The translations under genes and the position numbers were made by a program. 64,000 nt of DNA, taken from assembly GCF_002798405.1 (NCBI RefSeq), contig NZ_PGGV01000016.1:124001-188000 (forward strand), written 5' to 3'. The stretch comes from Glycomyces xiaoerkulensis (GTDB lineage Bacteria > Actinomycetota > Actinomycetes > Mycobacteriales > Micromonosporaceae). The notes under the pieces are model-generated. The model searched no databases, was not told the DNA's origin, and was given only the letters and a program-made list of their open reading frames with translations. This document shows positions 32,561 to 41,894 of this stretch, one piece after another; position 1 is the first letter of the stretch, and every line of letters begins with the position of its first letter.

Positions 32561-33223
32561 TCACTCCGCGCCCTTGGGCTGCACCAGCCCCGACTCGTAG
32601 GCGAAGACCACCAGTCCGGCCCGGTCGCGGACGGCCAGCTTCATCATCGCCCGGTGCACGTGCGTCTTGGCCGTCGCCGGGCTGATGTAGAGGCGCTCGG
32701 CGATCTCGCCGTTGGACAGCCCGCGCGCCACCAGCGCGACGATCTCAGACTCCCGCTCGGTGAGCCCCTCGACGCGCCCGGCCAGGCGCGCCGGTGGATG
32801 CGCCACATACTCGGCCACCAGCTTCGAGGCGATCGCCGGCGACAGCAGCGTCTCGCCGGCGGCGGCCGCGCGCACGCACCGCAGCAGCTCCCCGGGCTCG
32901 GTGTCCTTGACCAGGTAGCCGGCGGCGCCCGCACGGAGAGCGTCGAACACATAGGAGTCGAACGAGTAGTTGGTGAGCATCACGACCCGCAGCCCGGCCA
33001 GCTCCCGGCGCTCGGCTACGGCGCGGACGGCCTCGATGCCGTCGCCACCGGGCATCTCGACGTCGATCAGGGCCACCTCGGGACGGTGGGCGAGGGCGAG
33101 TTCGACCGCCGCGGGCCCGTCGGCGGCCTCGGCGACGACGGTCATGTCGTCCTCGGCGTCGATGAGCGCGCGGAAGCCGCCCCGCATGAGCGGCTGGTCG
33201 TCGGCGAGCAGCACCCTGATCAT
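32561..33223 (-). CDS. NarL/LuxR family response regulator
   Basis: Product of 220 residues. Receiver domain with phosphoacceptor Asp54 (ALIDVEMPG) and the conserved Lys in YLVKDTEP, then a LuxR helix-turn-helix (LTERESEIVALVARGLSNGE, about residues 150-210). Its ATG overlaps the stop of the histidine kinase gene by 4 nt, so the two are translated together. Targets are unknown; genes nearby include an AhpD-like protein across a divergent gap. Confidence 0.93.
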   Translation of the reverse strand: MIRVLLADDQPLMRGGFRALIDAEDDMTVVAEAADGPAAVELALAHRPEVALIDVEMPGGDGIEAVRAVAERRELAGLRVVMLTNYSFDSYVFDALRAGAAGYLVKDTEPGELLRCVRAAAAGETLLSPAIASKLVAEYVAHPPARLAGRVEGLTERESEIVALVARGLSNGEIAERLYISPATAKTHVHRAMMKLAVRDRAGLVVFAYESGLVQPKGAE

Positions 33224-34380
33224 GCGGCGGTCCCTTCGGATTCGGCGGCCCGGTCCGCGGCCGGGAGGCGCGCACGCACGGCGAAGCCGCCCGCGTCGGG
33301 GCCGACCACCAGCGAGCCGCCGAGGGAGTCGACGCGCTCCCGCATGCCGGTGATGCCGCGGCCGGGCTGGTAGTGGTCGGCGGCGCCGTTGTCGACCACG
33401 TCGACGTGCAGCAGGTCGTCGAGCACGTCGATCGCGACCTCGATCCGGTCGCCGCCGGAGTGCCGGACGGCGTTGGTCAGCGCCTCCTGGACGATCCGGT
33501 AGGCGGCGTGGTCGGCGTCCGGACCGACCTCGAGCCGGTCGCATCCGGGGCAGTCGACGCCGATCTCGAAGCCGAGCCCGTCGTAGCGGCTGGTGAGGTC
33601 CTTGATGCGGCCCAGGCGCGGACCTTCGTCGCCTCGCAGCATCGTCAGCGTCTCCCGCAGTTCGCGGGTGGCGTCCTTGGCGGCCTCGTCGACCGCCACG
33701 AGGGCCTCGGGAGGCCGGTCGCCGCGCTTGCGCGCCAAGTGGACCGCGACACCGGCCTGGACCCGGATGACCGAGATCGAGTGGGTCAGGGCGTCGTGCA
33801 GCTCGCGGGCGATCCGCACGCGCTCGTCGGCGGCCTTGCGGCGCAGCGCCTCCTCCTTGGTGCGTTCGGCTTCCTCCATGTAGGCGTCGCGCTGGCGCTT
33901 CGACTCCCCGGAGATCATCGCGACGTGGAGCCAGCCGATCACGAGCATGGTCTGCTGGAGGCCGGCGGGGGTGAAGTTCCAGTCGGCGGCCTGCCAGTTG
34001 CCGAAGGCGGTCAGTACCGAGAAGCCCAGGACGGTACCGACCGTGAGGCCCCGCGCGCCGCGGTACATCGAGAAGCCGATGGCGAACAGCGCGGCCACGG
34101 CCGGGAGCGGGCCGAGGTCGAGGTGGTTCATCGCCGCCAGCGCCAGGACCGAGGCGACCATGACCGTGCGCGGGTAGCGGCGCCACGCCAGCAGCGACAG
34201 CGGGCCGATCGTCAGCAGCAGCCACCCGAGGCCGAGCTGCCGGTCCTCGAGCAGGACTGTGGACAGTCCGGTGCCGAGGGAGAGCGCCAGGGTGAGGCCC
34301 GCGACCAGGATGTCGAGCCGTCGGCCGCTGAGCCGGCGCAGCGGTCCGGGCCGGCCGTCGGGGCCGAGGCGTTCTGACAT
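33220..34380 (-). CDS. Sensor histidine kinase (HisKA_3 family)
   Basis: Product of 386 residues. About five membrane helices (22-155) without an obvious extracellular sensor domain, a coiled linker (SKRQRDAYMEEAERTKEEA), the phosphoacceptor His195 in RIARELHDALTHS, and an HATPase_c domain with VQEALTNAVRHSGG and GRGITGMRERV. Partner of the response regulator it overlaps. A sensor with short loops suggests detection of membrane or envelope state. Confidence 0.93.
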   Translation of the reverse strand: MSERLGPDGRPGPLRRLSGRRLDILVAGLTLALSLGTGLSTVLLEDRQLGLGWLLLTIGPLSLLAWRRYPRTVMVASVLALAAMNHLDLGPLPAVAALFAIGFSMYRGARGLTVGTVLGFSVLTAFGNWQAADWNFTPAGLQQTMLVIGWLHVAMISGESKRQRDAYMEEAERTKEEALRRKAADERVRIARELHDALTHSISVIRVQAGVAVHLARKRGDRPPEALVAVDEAAKDATRELRETLTMLRGDEGPRLGRIKDLTSRYDGLGFEIGVDCPGCDRLEVGPDADHAAYRIVQEALTNAVRHSGGDRIEVAIDVLDDLLHVDVVDNGAADHYQPGRGITGMRERVDSLGGSLVVGPDAGGFAVRARLPAADRAAESEGTAA

Positions 34381-34590
34381 GCCCTCATCGTAAGCGGCTT
34401 CGGTGGCGGGCGCGTCGGCCCGCGGTTCCAGAGGACCCGTACCACCGGTGTGGTACGCGGCCGGGCCGGCTGAGGCGCACGGCGCCGACCGGATTGTCGG
34501 CCCAGGGTCGACGACGTTCGCTCCCGCTCGGGGAAGGCTCGTGGGCAGGCGGGCGACACCCCGCCGCGAACCCGTTCGAGGAGCAGTCCC

Positions 34591-35637
34591 ATGCCACCCT
34601 CAATCCGACACGTCACACCCGTCGACCCCGGACCCGCCGAAGGCGTGGTGGCCGAGGTCCTGCGTCAGGCCAGGGCCGAGGTGGGCCGCCCCGGCGCGCC
34701 GTTCCTGATGCTCACCCCCGCCCCGGAGCTGCTCGCCTCGGTGTGGGCGCTGCTGCGCGAGTCGCTGTTCGTCGGCGGCCCGGCGGAGCGGACGGCCAAG
34801 GAGGTCGTCGCCACCGCGATCTCGGTGAAGAACTCGTGCGGGTTCTGCACCGACGCCCACGCCACGATGCTGCACGCCCTCGGCGAGCACGAGTCGGCCG
34901 AGGCCCTCCGCGAAGGCCGGACCCCGCCCTCGCACGCCGACGCGGCGGCGTGGGCGATCTCGCCGAGCGCGGAGGGGCCGTTCCCGGCCGGGGCCGCGCC
35001 GCGGTTCATCGGCACCGCGCTGGTCTTCGAGATCATCACCCGCCTGGTGAAGGTGATGGCGACCGACGCCGCCCCGCATCCGGTCACGGCCTCTCGGCTG
35101 GGGCGGTCGGTGGCCTCGCGGCCCCTGCGCGAGCGGGTCGCGGCCCGACTCGAGCCGGGCGCGAGCCTGCCGGTGCTGGACCGCCGGCCCCGCTGGCTCG
35201 AGGAGGAGTGGTCCGGCCTCGACCTGGGCGTCCCGGCCTGGGCCGGGGACTCGCCGGTCGGGACGGCGTGGACGCACCTGCGCGCGACCGCCTCGTGCGG
35301 CCGCGGCCTGCTCGGCGAGCCGGCCGCCGCCGCGGTCCGGCGGACGGTCGCGGAGGCGGTCGACCGGTGGGGCACCGGTCCGGTGCCCGGTCCGCCGGAG
35401 CCGGCGGGGATCGGGGCGCTGCCCGGCCGGGTGGCGCTCGGTGCCCGGCTGGCGGCGTCGGCCGCGCTCGATCCCGGCTCGGTCACCGATGAGGACGTGG
35501 CCGCGTGGCGCGCCGGAGCGCTGGCCGACCACTCCGTGGTGTCCCTGTTCGCGTTCGCGGTCGTGCACGCCGCCGACCGCATCCAGGCGGGCCCGATCCG
35601 AACCGAACCCGCCGAGAGAGGTGTTCTCCATGCTTAA
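34591..35637 (+). CDS. Carboxymuconolactone decarboxylase / AhpD-like protein
   Basis: Product of 348 residues, about twice the length of a single AhpD domain. The redox motif is complete: Cys83-x-x-Cys86 with His90 (SCGFCTDAH), preceded by the lysine- and glutamate-bearing helix typical of the family. Such proteins reduce peroxides or organic hydroperoxides with a disulfide relay. The second half (about 170-345) is helical and lacks a second CxxC, so it may be a degenerate repeat. It overlaps the next gene by 8 nt. Confidence 0.85.
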   Translation: MPPSIRHVTPVDPGPAEGVVAEVLRQARAEVGRPGAPFLMLTPAPELLASVWALLRESLFVGGPAERTAKEVVATAISVKNSCGFCTDAHATMLHALGEHESAEALREGRTPPSHADAAAWAISPSAEGPFPAGAAPRFIGTALVFEIITRLVKVMATDAAPHPVTASRLGRSVASRPLRERVAARLEPGASLPVLDRRPRWLEEEWSGLDLGVPAWAGDSPVGTAWTHLRATASCGRGLLGEPAAAAVRRTVAEAVDRWGTGPVPGPPEPAGIGALPGRVALGARLAASAALDPGSVTDEDVAAWRAGALADHSVVSLFAFAVVHAADRIQAGPIRTEPAERGVLHA

Positions 35638-36037
35638 TCTGTTCCGCATCTGGATGGCCGTGATCAGTGCGCTGCTCGGCGTCCAGATCTTCCTGGCCGG
35701 CTACGGCGCGATCGCCGTCGGCGCGCCGGCCGAGGCGTACGAGCTGCACATCATGAACGGCCGCCTGATCGCCCTGCTGTCGCTGGTGTCGATCCCGCTG
35801 GCGGCTCTGGCCCGCGCCGGCGGCAAGCCGGTGGCACTGGCGTCGATCGCCTTCGGACTGGTGATCCTGCAGTCGGTCATCGCCCTCGTCAGCGTCGACG
35901 GGACCGTGGTGGGCCAGTTGATCTTCGGCCTCCACGCGGTCAACGGCCTGCTGATCATGGCGGTCGCCGGTCGCGCCGGCGGTGCGGCCAAGCGGATCCG
36001 GGCCGACCGCGGCGCGCCCCAGCCCGCCGAGGCCTGA
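35630..36037 (+). CDS. DUF6220-like membrane protein
   Basis: Product of 135 residues with four membrane helices (LFRIWMAVISALLGVQIFLAGYG opens the protein) and the conserved HIMNGRLIALLS segment bearing a histidine. Resembles small DUF6220 proteins with a histidine pattern like that of quinol- or heme-interacting helical bundles. Co-translated with the AhpD-like gene (8-nt overlap), so it may be the membrane partner of that redox protein, but this is only context. Confidence 0.75.
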   Translation: MLNLFRIWMAVISALLGVQIFLAGYGAIAVGAPAEAYELHIMNGRLIALLSLVSIPLAALARAGGKPVALASIAFGLVILQSVIALVSVDGTVVGQLIFGLHAVNGLLIMAVAGRAGGAAKRIRADRGAPQPAEA

Positions 36038-36057
36038 ACGCATCCGCCTGGAAACCC

Positions 36058-36089
36058 GCTTGCGGCACCGGTGCGCCGGTGCCGCAAGC
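36058..36089 (+). terminator. Terminator-like hairpin
   Basis: 13-bp perfect stem: GCTTGCGGCACCG (36058-36070) with CGGTGCCGCAAGC (36077-36089) around a 6-nt loop, 20 nt past the DUF6220-like stop. No U-run, as is usual in high-GC genomes. Confidence 0.65.
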
Positions 36090-36161
36090 ACCCTCGCCGG
36101 GCCCACAAGCGATGGTGTGCCAGGATTCGGATCGGAGCCCCCACGAAAGGAACCGAATCCC

Positions 36162-37364
36162 ATGCGACGCACCTCCAGACTGGTCGGTCCCGTCAACGCC
36201 GTGCTGCGATCGTCGTCCAGGCGCCGGCGCTCCGATCCCGACGCCGCGTTCGACAAGGCCCTCCGGCAGGCCGAGGCCGATTCCGGCGGCACCGCCGAGG
36301 GCGACGAGGCGTTCGTAGAGGACTACCGCCGCCTCCTCCACCGGATCGCCTCGGTCCCTTCGATCTCGCCGCTGGGCTGGGTGGGCGGGCTCGGCGACCT
36401 GCGCTCCCGCATGACCAACCGGTTCCGGGTGCGGCGGCTGCTGGCCGAGCACCCCGAGATCGCCGACGAGCCGATCGAGCGGCCCATCATCGTCACCGGG
36501 CTGCCGCGCACCGCCACCACCCTCGCCCACAAGATCCTCGCCCGCCCCGAAGGCCACCGGGCCCCGCTGATGTGGGAGCTCCAGGCCACCGACCGGTCCG
36601 ACATCGACCGGGCGCTGCGCCGGCGGCGCCAGAGGGTCTCGGCCCGCTCGGCCTCGTTCGGCCACTTCTTCTCCCCGGTCCTGCCGCAGATCCACCCCAT
36701 GGAGCCCGAGTCCCCCGAGGAGTGCGTGTTCGCGCTGCCGCACGGCAAGTACTGGCTGGTGACGTACCGCATGCCCGAGTACCGCCGCTGGCTCGAGGAC
36801 CACGACTTCCTGGAGGACCTCCGCTACTACAAGCAGGTGCTGCAGGTCCTCCAGTTCGGCGCCCCGAAACGGCGCTGGGTCCTCAAGTCGCCCTACCACC
36901 TGGACTACCTCGAGACCCTGCTGCGGGTCTTCCCCGACGCGAAGATCATGTGGACCCACCGCGACCCGAACACCGTCATGGGCTCGTGGTGCTCGCTCAT
37001 GGAGACCGGGGTGGCGCTGTGCAACAGCACCTACGATCCGCGCGACATCGGCGCGGACTGGCTGGAGATGCTGTCGAACATGATCCGCACCGCGCGCGAC
37101 AGCCGTTCCCGGCTGCCGCGGGACCGGATCGTCGACGTCTCCTACCACCAGTTGACCGCGAACCCGTACGAGGAGCTGCCGGGCGTCTTCGAGCGCCTGG
37201 AGATGGAGTGGACCGCCGACGACGAGGACAACCTCGGCACCGTGCTGGCCCGGCCGGGCATGAAGCGCGGCCACGAATACAGCCTGACGCACTACGGACT
37301 CGACTTCGACATGGTCGACAGGGCCTTCGGCGACTACGTCCGGATGGTCCACCGGATGGGGTGA
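36162..37364 (+). CDS. Sulfotransferase family protein
   Basis: Product of 400 residues. TGLPRTATT is the 5'-phosphosulfate loop that binds PAPS, and a second conserved element, MWTHRDPNTVMGSWCSL, carries the arginine and serine of the 3'-phosphate site. RWVLKSPYHLDYL is also typical of this stf-like bacterial branch. It transfers sulfate to an unknown acceptor. It is preceded by a basic, disordered stretch of about 40 residues. A second, shorter sulfotransferase of a different branch is at 43292. Confidence 0.88.
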   Translation: MRRTSRLVGPVNAVLRSSSRRRRSDPDAAFDKALRQAEADSGGTAEGDEAFVEDYRRLLHRIASVPSISPLGWVGGLGDLRSRMTNRFRVRRLLAEHPEIADEPIERPIIVTGLPRTATTLAHKILARPEGHRAPLMWELQATDRSDIDRALRRRRQRVSARSASFGHFFSPVLPQIHPMEPESPEECVFALPHGKYWLVTYRMPEYRRWLEDHDFLEDLRYYKQVLQVLQFGAPKRRWVLKSPYHLDYLETLLRVFPDAKIMWTHRDPNTVMGSWCSLMETGVALCNSTYDPRDIGADWLEMLSNMIRTARDSRSRLPRDRIVDVSYHQLTANPYEELPGVFERLEMEWTADDEDNLGTVLARPGMKRGHEYSLTHYGLDFDMVDRAFGDYVRMVHRMG

Positions 37365-37401
37365 GCGGCGCCACGGGCTCCGGTCGGCTAGGCTCGCCGC
37401 G

Positions 37402-38448
37402 ATGAGCGAGCCACGTCCGGGCGGGCGGACGGCCGAACTCGACCGACCCGGCCCGCCCGAAGCCCAACGCACCAAAGCACCCTGGTACCGGGGGCGGATC
37501 GTCCGGTCGCTGTCGTGGACGACCGGGTTCGGCTTCATCGCCTATGCGGCGATGCGGCTGTACGGCCTGGAGACCGGCTGGGCGCCGGTCGCGATGGTGT
37601 CGTTCACCCCGTACGTCGCCGTCGCGGCCCTGGTCGGCGCCGGACTGCAGGCGCTGGTGCGACACTGGCGGGCCGCGGCCGTGACCGCGGCGATGGCGCT
37701 GGCGTTGAGCGCGGCGGTGGTGCCGCGGGCGGTGGCCGATCCGCAGCCGGCCGCCGCGGGGGAGTCGCTCACGGTCCTTTCGGTGAACCTCTACGTCGGG
37801 GAGGCGAACCTTCGGCACGTCGTCGACCTGGTGGACGAGCACGATCCGGACCTGCTGAGCGTCCAGGAGACGACCGCGCCCGCGATCGACCGGCTGGCCG
37901 AGCTGGGCCTGACCGAGCGGCTGCCGCACGCGATCACGACCACCGGCCGGGCCGCCGAGGGGACCTCGCTGTACTCCCGCCACCCACTGGAGCGGCTGGA
38001 GGAGCTGGAGCCGGACGGGATCTTCCACCAGATCGCCGCCGAGGTATCGCTGCCGGACCGGTCCACGGTGCGGTTCCTCGCCGTCCATACCGCCGCGCCC
38101 TATGCGCCCCACCGGATTCCGGAGTGGGAGCAGGACTTCGCCGAGCTGCCGCGGCCGGACGGCGACGATCGGTGGATCCTCGCCGGGGACTTCAACGCCA
38201 CGCTCGACCACCACGCGATGCGCGAACTGCTCGAATCGGGGTACACCGACGCCGCCGACGCCACCGGCCGGGGCCTGACCGCGACCTGGCGTCCGGTCCG
38301 CGGCTACCTCAGGGGCCTGGTGCGGCCGCCCGGCGTGGCGCTCGACCACGTGCTGGTCGAGCAGGACGCGGCGGTGCTGGACTTCCAGGTCCTGGACAAG
38401 GACGGCAGCGACCACGCGCCGGTGCTGGCCACGGTCCGGATGCCGTAG
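37402..38448 (+). CDS. Endonuclease/exonuclease/phosphatase family membrane protein
   Basis: Product of 348 residues. Three membrane helices in the first 110 residues, then an EEP domain outside the membrane: LSVNLYVGEAN, LLSVQETTAP, WILAGDFNATLDH and DGSDHAPVLATV supply the catalytic Asn, Glu, Asp and His. Substrates may be a phospholipid or nucleic acid. Membrane-tethered members of this family are frequent in actinobacteria. Closest neighbour is a convergent GNAT gene 3 nt away. Confidence 0.88.
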   Translation: MSEPRPGGRTAELDRPGPPEAQRTKAPWYRGRIVRSLSWTTGFGFIAYAAMRLYGLETGWAPVAMVSFTPYVAVAALVGAGLQALVRHWRAAAVTAAMALALSAAVVPRAVADPQPAAAGESLTVLSVNLYVGEANLRHVVDLVDEHDPDLLSVQETTAPAIDRLAELGLTERLPHAITTTGRAAEGTSLYSRHPLERLEELEPDGIFHQIAAEVSLPDRSTVRFLAVHTAAPYAPHRIPEWEQDFAELPRPDGDDRWILAGDFNATLDHHAMRELLESGYTDAADATGRGLTATWRPVRGYLRGLVRPPGVALDHVLVEQDAAVLDFQVLDKDGSDHAPVLATVRMP

Positions 38449-38451
38449 GAG

Positions 38452-38997
38452 TCAGACCAGTTCGTCGGCCACCCGGTCCCCGGGGAGGGCGAGGCGGACG
38501 ATCGGGTACGTCCGGCCGTCGACCTCGTAGTCGGTGCGCTCGCCGTCGGCAACGAAGCCGTACCGCTCGTAGAAGCGGCGGCCGACGTCGTTGCCCTCGA
38601 GCACCCACACGCGGATCGGGGCGAGCCCGAATTCGTCGAGGGCCTTGTGGGCCTCGCGCATCAGTGCCCGGCCGACTCCGGTGCCCCAGCGGTCGGGGTG
38701 GACGTAGAGCGCCCACACTTCACCGGGCTCGCCCGGGCCGGTCTGGTCCGAATCGGATTCCCTGGTGTCCCAGCCGAGCATGATGTAGCCGATCACGTCG
38801 GGCCCGCGCTCGGCGACCAGGGTGAGCCAGAACGGCGGAGGGGAGCTGAGGTTCATCACGAACGCCTCCCCCGGCTCGTCCCGCAGTGCCGCAAGGGTGT
38901 CGTCGGCGATGAGGCCGCGGTAGGCGGCCCGCCAGGAGGCGTTCCGGACTTCCACGATCTCGTCTGCGTCTGCGGGTCCGGCCGTACGGATCTTCAT
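38452..38997 (-). CDS. GNAT family N-acetyltransferase
   Basis: Product of 181 residues. Motif A of the acetyl-CoA site is VHPDRWGTGVGRALM, and the fold ends with RRFYERYGFVADGE. N-terminal ASWRAAYRGLIAD matches the YhbS-like subgroup. Substrate unknown. ATG 38995-38997 is the start; further upstream codons include a cysteine-rich stretch unlike the family. Confidence 0.9.
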   Translation of the reverse strand: MKIRTAGPADADEIVEVRNASWRAAYRGLIADDTLAALRDEPGEAFVMNLSSPPPFWLTLVAERGPDVIGYIMLGWDTRESDSDQTGPGEPGEVWALYVHPDRWGTGVGRALMREAHKALDEFGLAPIRVWVLEGNDVGRRFYERYGFVADGERTDYEVDGRTYPIVRLALPGDRVADELV

Positions 38998-39084
38998 GTC
39001 TACCAACCGTGCCTGAAGGTCCAAAGGAAAGCAACCACTAATGCGGACGGAATTGCGACACAAAGCGGAACCGGCGCCGGGCGT

Positions 39085-40062
39085 CTAGACGACCGGGGAT
39101 TCGAGGAGGCGGAGGTCGGGCGCGTCGGCGTCGACCGCCGCCGGCAGTCCGATCGGCATGGGCAGATTCGGCGCGGTATGTCCGAAGTCGACTCCCGCGA
39201 GGACCGGGACGTCGATGCCGTCCATCACCTCGAGCACCACGTCCTTGACCGTCGCGTCCCCGTAGTCGGCCCCGGGGGCCTCGATCTCGGAGGGGATGCC
39301 GACGACCATCGCGCCGATGCGGTGCAGGACGCCGCCGAGACGGAGGGCGTGCAGGTCGTTCCAGATGTGGCCGATCTTGCGGCCGACGTCCTCCCAGAAC
39401 AGGATCGCCCCGTCGAACCGCTCGGGGGCCGGCGCGTACGGGGTCGCCTGGAGGCGGACGAACCGGTCGAGCAGGCCGCCGACCAGGTGACCGGAGGCCC
39501 GGCCGGGTTTCCAGGTCTCCCAGTCGAGGTAGGCGGGGAGCGGGACCTCCCCGGTCCGGCCGGTCAGCAGGTCCCGGTACAGGTCGAACAGCTCCCGGCG
39601 GCGGCGCGACTCGGCCTCGAGCCACATGTCGCCGAAGCCGGGCGCGGCGAAGTCGGCGTGGAGCCCGATCAGTCCGGTCCGGGAGTAGAGCGCCAGGTGG
39701 AGGGCGGTGATGTCGGAGAAGCCGAGCATCGGCTTGGGGTCGGCACGGACGGTGTCGTAGGCGATGCGGTCGAGATAGCCGGTGGTGGCGTTGCCGCCGC
39801 TGAAGGGGACGATCGCTCGGACCTCGGGGTCGGCGAACAGGTCGTTCATCTCCGCGGCCTGCTCGGCCGGGGTGCCCGAACGCCAGAAGTGCTTGGCGCC
39901 GCTCTCGACCAGGGGCGACGGGCGAGGGCTGAAACCCATCTCCTCGAGGGTGTCGACGGCGGCGTCGAGCTGGTGGCGGCGGGTGGAGAGCGCGGGCCCG
40001 GAGGGGGCGGCGATCACGACGGTGTCGCCCGGCCGGAGCCGGTGCGGCCGTAGCGGTTCCAT
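39085..40062 (-). CDS. LD-carboxypeptidase / MccF-like peptidase (S66 family)
   Basis: Product of 325 residues. Catalytic Ser116 is in LGFSDITALHLAL, the acidic and histidine residues in DFGHTAPN, and GGNATTGYL near residue 90 lies in the substrate cleft. S66 enzymes either trim the tetrapeptide of peptidoglycan or, in the MccF subgroup, destroy microcin C-type toxins. No signal peptide, so it acts in the cytosol. It is followed on the plus side by a 500-nt gap to the sigma factor gene. Confidence 0.88.
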   Translation of the reverse strand: MEPLRPHRLRPGDTVVIAAPSGPALSTRRHQLDAAVDTLEEMGFSPRPSPLVESGAKHFWRSGTPAEQAAEMNDLFADPEVRAIVPFSGGNATTGYLDRIAYDTVRADPKPMLGFSDITALHLALYSRTGLIGLHADFAAPGFGDMWLEAESRRRRELFDLYRDLLTGRTGEVPLPAYLDWETWKPGRASGHLVGGLLDRFVRLQATPYAPAPERFDGAILFWEDVGRKIGHIWNDLHALRLGGVLHRIGAMVVGIPSEIEAPGADYGDATVKDVVLEVMDGIDVPVLAGVDFGHTAPNLPMPIGLPAAVDADAPDLRLLESPVV

Positions 40063-40563
40063 GGGTCTACCTCCAAAGGCGGGAGCCGGGGCGGACTCAG
40101 CCTACGGCTACCCCGGTCCCGGGCACAATACTCGGCAGCAAGCGCTATCGGCGCCTCCGCGGGCGCGGCACCCGCGCGGCGGGGCCGCCGGAAAAAACTC
40201 CGAACCCGGCGGCAACCTTCCGCGGTGCGGTGGCAACTACCCAGTGGTGCGGCAACCCGGCTCCGCCGCACCGCACCTACTTCAGAGCGGACGACGATGA
40301 GGCTCGACGGCGTCACGATACCGACGTTCCACTCCGCCGAAGGCACGGTGACCCTTTCTGAACGGGGGACCGACGGGCGCGCTACCGCGGACGACCCTCA
40401 GGGCACCGAGCCGGACGCGAACGGTGCGCTGGCCGGACCACGGCAACCGGCCTCGACTCGCAAGCGCGCCGACCGGCGAGCGGCCGCGGGTACTATGCTG
40501 CCCGCGGCCGACTCGCTGCTAAACTCCGGCTCGCCTGCACCTTCTGGGACCCGGAGGACCCCC
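40063..40563. other. Intergenic region upstream of the sigma factor gene, with GGCAAC repeats
   Basis: 501 nt without a supported gene, although the sigma-factor frame happens to be open upstream of its start. GGCAAC occurs three times at 40211, 40232 and 40251 (spacing 21 and 19 bp), and again at 40442. Flanking GGTGCGG-type blocks can fold into a hairpin with CCGCACC at 40267-40275. TACTAT at 40491 is a possible -10. The promoter for the sigma factor should lie here. Confidence 0.45.
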
Positions 40564-41115
40564 TTGGACGTCCCCGCCTCGCCCGAAGAGGATGCTTTTC
40601 GCGCCTTCTTCGAACAGCACCACCGCGAACTGGCCCGGTTCGCCTGGCTGGTCGTCGGCGAGCGGTCCGCCGCCGAGGACATCGCCTCCGACGCGATGCT
40701 GGCGGTGTGGAAGCAGTGGTACGAGGTACGGCGCGAGGAGGCACGGCTGGCCTACGCGCGCGGCATCGTCGCCAACCTCGCCAAGAGCCGCATCCGCACC
40801 ACCGTGCGCGAGCGACGCCGCAACGTCCTGTTCTGGCGGAGTCCGGCCGAGTCCTCCGGTGAGCCGAACCTGGCCGCGGTGGTCGACGTGCGGCGTGCGC
40901 TGGCCCGGCTGCCGTTCCGCAAACGCGCCTGCGTGGTCCTGCGCCATTCGCTCGATCTGTCCGAGCAGGAGACGGCCGAGGCGCTCGGCGTCTCGGTCGG
41001 CACCGTCAAGAGCCAGACCTCCAAGGCCCTCGCCGAACTGCGTAGACTGCTCGCCGCGGACGGCGGGGACGAACGCACGGCGTGGAGGAGCCTCGGAAGG
41101 GGGGCGCGGCTGTGA
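40564..41115 (+). CDS. SigE-family RNA polymerase sigma factor
   Basis: Product of 183 residues. Region 2 (EEDAFRAFFEQHHRELARFA ... SDAMLAVWKQW) and region 4 (LARLPFRKRACVVLRHSLDL, then ETAEALGVSVGTVKSQTSKA) are complete. It starts at TTG 40564, with GGAGG 6 nt upstream (40553-40557); upstream in-frame codons look non-coding. It is coupled by a 4-nt overlap to a membrane protein that probably regulates it. No canonical anti-sigma zinc motif is seen in that partner. Confidence 0.85.
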   Translation: MDVPASPEEDAFRAFFEQHHRELARFAWLVVGERSAAEDIASDAMLAVWKQWYEVRREEARLAYARGIVANLAKSRIRTTVRERRRNVLFWRSPAESSGEPNLAAVVDVRRALARLPFRKRACVVLRHSLDLSEQETAEALGVSVGTVKSQTSKALAELRRLLAADGGDERTAWRSLGRGARL

Positions 41116-41894
41116 ACGACGACGAGATGCGCGAGCGGCTGCACATGGCCGCCGAGGAGTTCCGGCCCGACGCCGACCGCATGTGGGAGCGGGTGGCCGC
41201 CGGCGCGCGCGAGCCGTCGATGGTCAAGGCCCGACCGATCCGGTCCCGCGTCCCGCACCTGTCGATCGCGACCGGACTCGCCGTGGTCCTCATAACCGCA
41301 ATGGTGTCGGTCGGCTACTGGCTCGAGCCCGCTTCGGAGCCGGTCCCGCCGGGTGAGGCCACGAGCTCCGGTCCCGGGCCGCGGCCGACGTCCGAGGCCC
41401 CCACCGGCGCCGAGAGCGAGAGCGGGCCGACTTCCGAGGATCCTTCGGATTCGGCCACCTCGCCGGAGGTGACGCCCGAGCGTCGCCAGCCGGTCGACGA
41501 GCTCGACTGCTGCCGGATCGACGCCTACGTCAACGACGGCAGCAACGAGTGGTGGACGCAGACCGACCTGGTCCTCGACTCGAGCGAGACCATCACCGAC
41601 CTGACCGTCGAGCTGCACGTGGTCCAGCGCGAGGACCTCGAGTACTTCGAGGCGTGGACGACCGCCGACCAGTTCTTCGGCGAGCCCGACGTGTTCGAGC
41701 GGGACGGGTTCCTGGTGTACCGGTGGACGCTCCTCGACGGCGAGGAACTGGAACCGAAGGAGTACACGCTGGCGGCCCAGTTCAGCCACGGCTCGGGTTC
41801 GCGCGACTCCGGCGGGGACTACTTCGTCCTCGAGGCCGAATCCGAGACGGGTTCGGGTTCGATCGTGGGCGACGTCCGGCCCGGGCAGGACTAG
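41112..41894 (+). CDS. Single-pass membrane protein, possible anti-sigma partner
   Basis: Product of 260 residues from a GTG overlapping the sigma-factor stop. A short acidic cytosolic segment (residues 1-50), one membrane helix (about 51-70), a Ser/Pro/Glu-rich linker, and an extracellular beta-rich domain (about 130-260) beginning with ELDCCRIDAY. The position and topology are those of anti-sigma factors of SigE-family sigmas. The cytosolic part is short and lacks the HxxxCxxC zinc motif. Function as an anti-sigma is therefore inference. Confidence 0.65.
   Translation: MNDDEMRERLHMAAEEFRPDADRMWERVAAGAREPSMVKARPIRSRVPHLSIATGLAVVLITAMVSVGYWLEPASEPVPPGEATSSGPGPRPTSEAPTGAESESGPTSEDPSDSATSPEVTPERRQPVDELDCCRIDAYVNDGSNEWWTQTDLVLDSSETITDLTVELHVVQREDLEYFEAWTTADQFFGEPDVFERDGFLVYRWTLLDGEELEPKEYTLAAQFSHGSGSRDSGGDYFVLEAESETGSGSIVGDVRPGQD

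Noticed and set aside
40225-40563. N-terminal extension of the sigma factor
   Set aside because: The upstream frame is open but lacks a ribosome site and family similarity; TTG 40564 has GGAGG at the correct distance.
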